Both the position numbers and the translations under genes were made by a program. 64,000 nucleotides of DNA from Flavitalea plasmicola. Lineage in GTDB: Bacteria > Bacteroidota > Bacteroidia > Chitinophagales > Chitinophagaceae. Below are positions 61,427 through 64,000 of the stretch, one piece after another. The notes beneath the pieces are model-generated. The model was not told the DNA's origin, did no database searches, and was given only the letters and a program-made list of their open reading frames with translations. Within the stretch, counting starts at the first letter, position 1; the number at the start of each line of letters is the position of its first letter. The DNA is taken from positions 558,001 to 622,000 of the forward strand of contig NZ_JAUOTO010000006.1 in assembly GCF_030546645.1 (NCBI RefSeq), in the 5' to 3' direction.

Positions 61427-63121
61427 ATGCAAAAAATAATTCTTCCAATACGGTTTTATACGGCGTTTTTTATAATGATCGTACTGGCCAGCTCATGCAA
61501 GAAGCAGCTAAATCAGATCAATCCCAATTCGCCTACCCTTGCCGGCAATGTGACCAACGAACAGGGTATTACAGCATACGCGATGGGCGGCGTTTACTGG
61601 AACGGTTTCAACTATGGTGACGGCTGGTTGGGCAACAGCTACTTCTCTTTGCCCTGGGGATACCACGAACTGATGGGTGATGTAGTAGGAGGCGGCGCCG
61701 GTTCCAATAACCAAACTACGACCATGGGTGTTCCGGACAGCTTTACACCCGATCCGGTGGGCGCCCCGGGCACCGTTGTTACCAACCCCAGCCCCCAGGT
61801 CTCTATCATCAGGGGTTATAATAATGCGGCTGCCACAGCGTCTGCGAACAACGCCTTGTATTACGAATGGGCCAATATGTACGCAATGATCAATGTCATG
61901 AATACGGTATTGGGCCAACTTCCCAATGTAAGTGGCTTAAGCGCAGATAAAGTGGCAACGGTCAAGGCCTGGTGCTATTGGTGGAAAGGGTATGCCTATG
62001 CACAGCTTGGAACATTATATTATGCCGGCCTGATCGAAGATAAACCCAATGTGATCAACAACCAGTTTGTGAGCCATACGGCTATCATCGCACAATCCGA
62101 TAGCCTGTTAAATGCTGCCTTAGGCCAATTAAAAGGTATTGCGAACCAGGGCGATTACACTGCGGTCGTTACCGAGCTGATACCCACGCAATGCCAGGTA
62201 GGCCTCGGCCTGCCATTGACAACCACGCAATGGATCGGCACGATCAATACCATGTTGGCAAGAAATATCCTGCTCAATAGATTGTCGCCCTTTGTAAATG
62301 GCAATCCAAACGCTACTATCACGGGCGCCAGCATCCCTGCTATTGCATCCACCGACTGGGCGGCGATCATCAGCTATTGTCAGGCAGGGGTCCAGAGCGG
62401 CGACAATGTATTTACAGGAAGATCGACAGCCTCGAATTCATTTTTTACCGCTCCGAGCGGCACGGTAGCTTCTTTGTGTGCGACCAGTAACCAGAACTCC
62501 ACGTATAAAGTAAGTGAAAGACTGGTTCAGCAATTCCAGGCCGGCGATGAACGGTTGGCCAATTTTAGTACTGCAAATGGGATTTTTACAGGTGATGCGA
62601 ATACCAACTCGACCCGGTACAGCTTGGTGGACGGAGTGAGTGCGGGACTAACCGGGATCCAAATCTTGGGCTCCAGGCAGGTAGGCGGCCTTGAAGTATA
62701 TATTGGCCCTACCTATGAAGAGAATGCGTTGATGCTTGCCGAGGCGTATATTCAAACCGGGCAAATCGACAAAGGCCTGGGTTTGATCGATGCGGTCAGG
62801 GCATACCAGGGAGCAGGTGTCGCGCCAGTAGCGGGCACCGGTTTGACCTTAGCCCAGGCATTGAATGTTTTGACACAGGAACGCCTTGCAGCCCTGGCAT
62901 TCAGAGGCCTGTCGTTTTATGATCTGAGAAGGTGGGGTTGGACCTATGGCTCTTCAAAAGGTGGTGGCCGATGGGGGACAAGTTTGATCTATAATGGGAC
63001 TGTTTATACCAATGCATACATCAATTACAATTACATGGATTATTGGGATGTACCTGCGGATGAAACCGACAAGAACAAGCCCTCTGCTTCGAGCGCCCCG
63101 GTTGTTAACCCGAATTATTAA
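61427..63121 (+). CDS. SusD/RagB-type nutrient-binding lipoprotein
   Basis: 564 residues with a lipoprotein signal ending ASSC (Cys24). TPR-like helices of the SusD fold are visible (YYEWANMYAMINVMNTVLGQLPNVSG), and the C-terminal SusD segment has ENALMLAEAYIQTGQIDKGLGLIDAVR and LAALAFRGLSFYDLRRWGW. It forms the extracellular lid on the SusC barrel and binds the substrate. It ends at a strong terminator, so the pair forms a two-gene operon. The following SusC start belongs to another unit. Confidence 0.93.
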   Translation: MQKIILPIRFYTAFFIMIVLASSCKKQLNQINPNSPTLAGNVTNEQGITAYAMGGVYWNGFNYGDGWLGNSYFSLPWGYHELMGDVVGGGAGSNNQTTTMGVPDSFTPDPVGAPGTVVTNPSPQVSIIRGYNNAAATASANNALYYEWANMYAMINVMNTVLGQLPNVSGLSADKVATVKAWCYWWKGYAYAQLGTLYYAGLIEDKPNVINNQFVSHTAIIAQSDSLLNAALGQLKGIANQGDYTAVVTELIPTQCQVGLGLPLTTTQWIGTINTMLARNILLNRLSPFVNGNPNATITGASIPAIASTDWAAIISYCQAGVQSGDNVFTGRSTASNSFFTAPSGTVASLCATSNQNSTYKVSERLVQQFQAGDERLANFSTANGIFTGDANTNSTRYSLVDGVSAGLTGIQILGSRQVGGLEVYIGPTYEENALMLAEAYIQTGQIDKGLGLIDAVRAYQGAGVAPVAGTGLTLAQALNVLTQERLAALAFRGLSFYDLRRWGWTYGSSKGGGRWGTSLIYNGTVYTNAYINYNYMDYWDVPADETDKNKPSASSAPVVNPNY

Positions 63122-63717
63122 CAATGCGTGCAAGAAACGATATCGGCAATTCATCCACTTTTACAACGGATTGCCCTGAAAAATGTGTGACTCAATGTTG
63201 ACAGTGAAGAACGGGCCTGGGTTTCAACCCGGGCCCCATTTTTTGTGCGCAGAAATTCATATTAAATTCATAAATATTTGTTATTAAAAAGACAAATAAA
63301 TCAAATGTTCATATATTTGACGCCTGAGTCATCACATTATATTTTTTTATCTACACCCTCCCTTCTGTCAATTGTCGAGGCGGTTGTTTGCCTGTGACCA
63401 GCTTCGGTTTTTATGCATCGTAACCAGAACTGCGAACAACATGAGAAGACTTCTTCACTTGACAGGAGGGCTTTTTATCTGATTTTACCCGGCTGCTTCA
63501 TGACCCTCCGCGGTACTTCAAACTCTATAAGTATAAACCTGTAGAAGCCCTATAAAGACATTCCCATTCGCGGAAATCCACGACTGACTTCGTAATTTTT
63601 AGAAAGATAAGTCACATTATTACTACTGTCAATATTTTGAGTGCCCACTCCATTTGCTCCGTTGCATCCCGGGAAACTGCATAGAGTCATATTTATTTAT
63701 TAACCAAAACAGATCAC
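63122..63717. other. intergenic region with a decayed SusC start
   Basis: 596 bases between SusD and the next SusC. After the terminator, TATATTTG (63312-63319) is an exact -7 box; 122 bases later an ATG at 63441 opens a 13-codon frame, MRRLLHLTGGLFI, that stops at 63480-63482. The frame resembles the first residues of both SusC proteins, and its spacing from the -7 box matches that of the SusC at 58057. It is probably a remnant of a SusC start or a duplicated upstream region. Confidence 0.45.
63213..63246 (+). terminator. terminator of the susCD operon
   Basis: GGGCCTGGGTT (63213-63223) pairs with AACCCGGGCCC (63226-63236), with one G-T pair, followed by CATTTTTTG. It lies 92 bases after the SusD stop. 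Confidence 0.87.
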
Positions 63718-64000
63718 ATGAGAAAACTTCACGGTCTCATAGTGGGCCTCCTATTGCTCATTTCATCCGGGCTAATAGCGCAAACTAAAGAAGTCACAGG
63801 AAAGATCACAGATCCATCCGGAAATCCTATCCCGGGAGCTTCTATCCGCATTAAAGGCCTTAAGAAAGGTACCAGCGCCGACACCAACGGCGAATTCAAG
63901 ATCACTGCCCCCGAAAATGCCTCCTTTATCATCAGTGGCGTAGGCTTCCAGCCGGTAGAGATCTCCGTAAAAGACAGGACCTCCATCACCATCGCCTTGC
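63718..64000 (+). CDS. SusC/RagA-type transporter, N-terminal part (3' partial)
   Basis: The ATG at 63718 opens a frame that runs off the window (94 codons). It has a signal peptide (MRKLHGLIVGLLLLI, ending IAQ) and the carboxypeptidase-D-like domain (VTGKITDPSGNPIPGASIRIKG, TNGEFKITAPENASFIISGVGF). The first residues align with the SusC at 58057 (MRNLHQLMTCILLL), so it is a paralogue in tandem. The plug and barrel lie outside the window. Confidence 0.9.
   Translation, partial: MRKLHGLIVGLLLLISSGLIAQTKEVTGKITDPSGNPIPGASIRIKGLKKGTSADTNGEFKITAPENASFIISGVGFQPVEISVKDRTSITIAL

Noticed and set aside
1-64000. CRISPR array, prophage or insertion sequence
   Set aside because: No regularly spaced repeats, Cas genes, integrase, transposase or phage structural genes were seen; the repeats found are short and intergenic or inside one gene.

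Overview
The window reads as chromosomal DNA of a Bacteroidota bacterium, most likely Chitinophagaceae. The evidence is a SusC/SusD pair followed by a second SusC start, several -7 boxes of the Bacteroidota type (TAnnTTTG), start codons without Shine-Dalgarno motifs, and many lipoproteins. Genes are densely packed on both strands. I see no rRNA, tRNA, CRISPR array, prophage or transposase.

Layout. 1-5.7 kb: the end of a DUF3857-type protein, a small lipoprotein, then a minus-strand block (cyclophilin lipoprotein, response regulator, histidine kinase, UspA-like protein, bestrophin) and a divergent MarC protein. 5.7-11.2 kb: an unusual minus-strand cluster of a 53-aa membrane peptide, a Gly-rich coiled-coil protein, a membrane-anchored coiled-coil protein, a substrate-binding protein fused to OmpA, an ABC permease and an ABC ATPase whose gene carries an in-frame palindromic insertion. 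This is my main candidate for an undescribed system. 11.7-14.6 kb: an esterase, a hypothetical protein and a desaturase closely resembling eukaryotic dihydroceramide delta-4 desaturases. 14.6-20.3 kb: an AraC regulator divergent from a sugar operon (sodium symporter, GH130 mannosylglucose phosphorylase, SGNH esterase, SDR).

20.3-26.5 kb: a stand-alone CBM48 protein, then a second regulator/kinase/Usp module followed by a lactate permease and a 2-hydroxyacid dehydrogenase. 26.5-34.1 kb: a minus-strand run (PLP decarboxylase, branched-chain aminotransferase, glucose-dehydrogenase-like SDR, GH63-like glycosidase) divergent from a MocR-type regulator. 34.2-42.3 kb: DoxX, acyl-CoA synthetase, a TPR protein bracketed by inverted repeats, DUF1015, SerC, AraC, a membrane protein and DUF502. 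42.4-49.3 kb: TetR, TolC, HlyD and an RND pump behind a near-perfect promoter/operator. 49.4-57.4 kb: AIM24-like protein, Bax-inhibitor protein, RicT, HolB, glutathione peroxidase, a beta-helix lipoprotein and RadA. 57.5-64 kb: SusC/SusD and the start of another SusC.

The two two-component systems are paralogous. In both, the UspA gene follows the kinase, and the gap before it carries direct repeats with 11-bp spacing, which suggests each regulator controls its own usp operon. All functional calls rest on reading the translated sequence. No database search was run.
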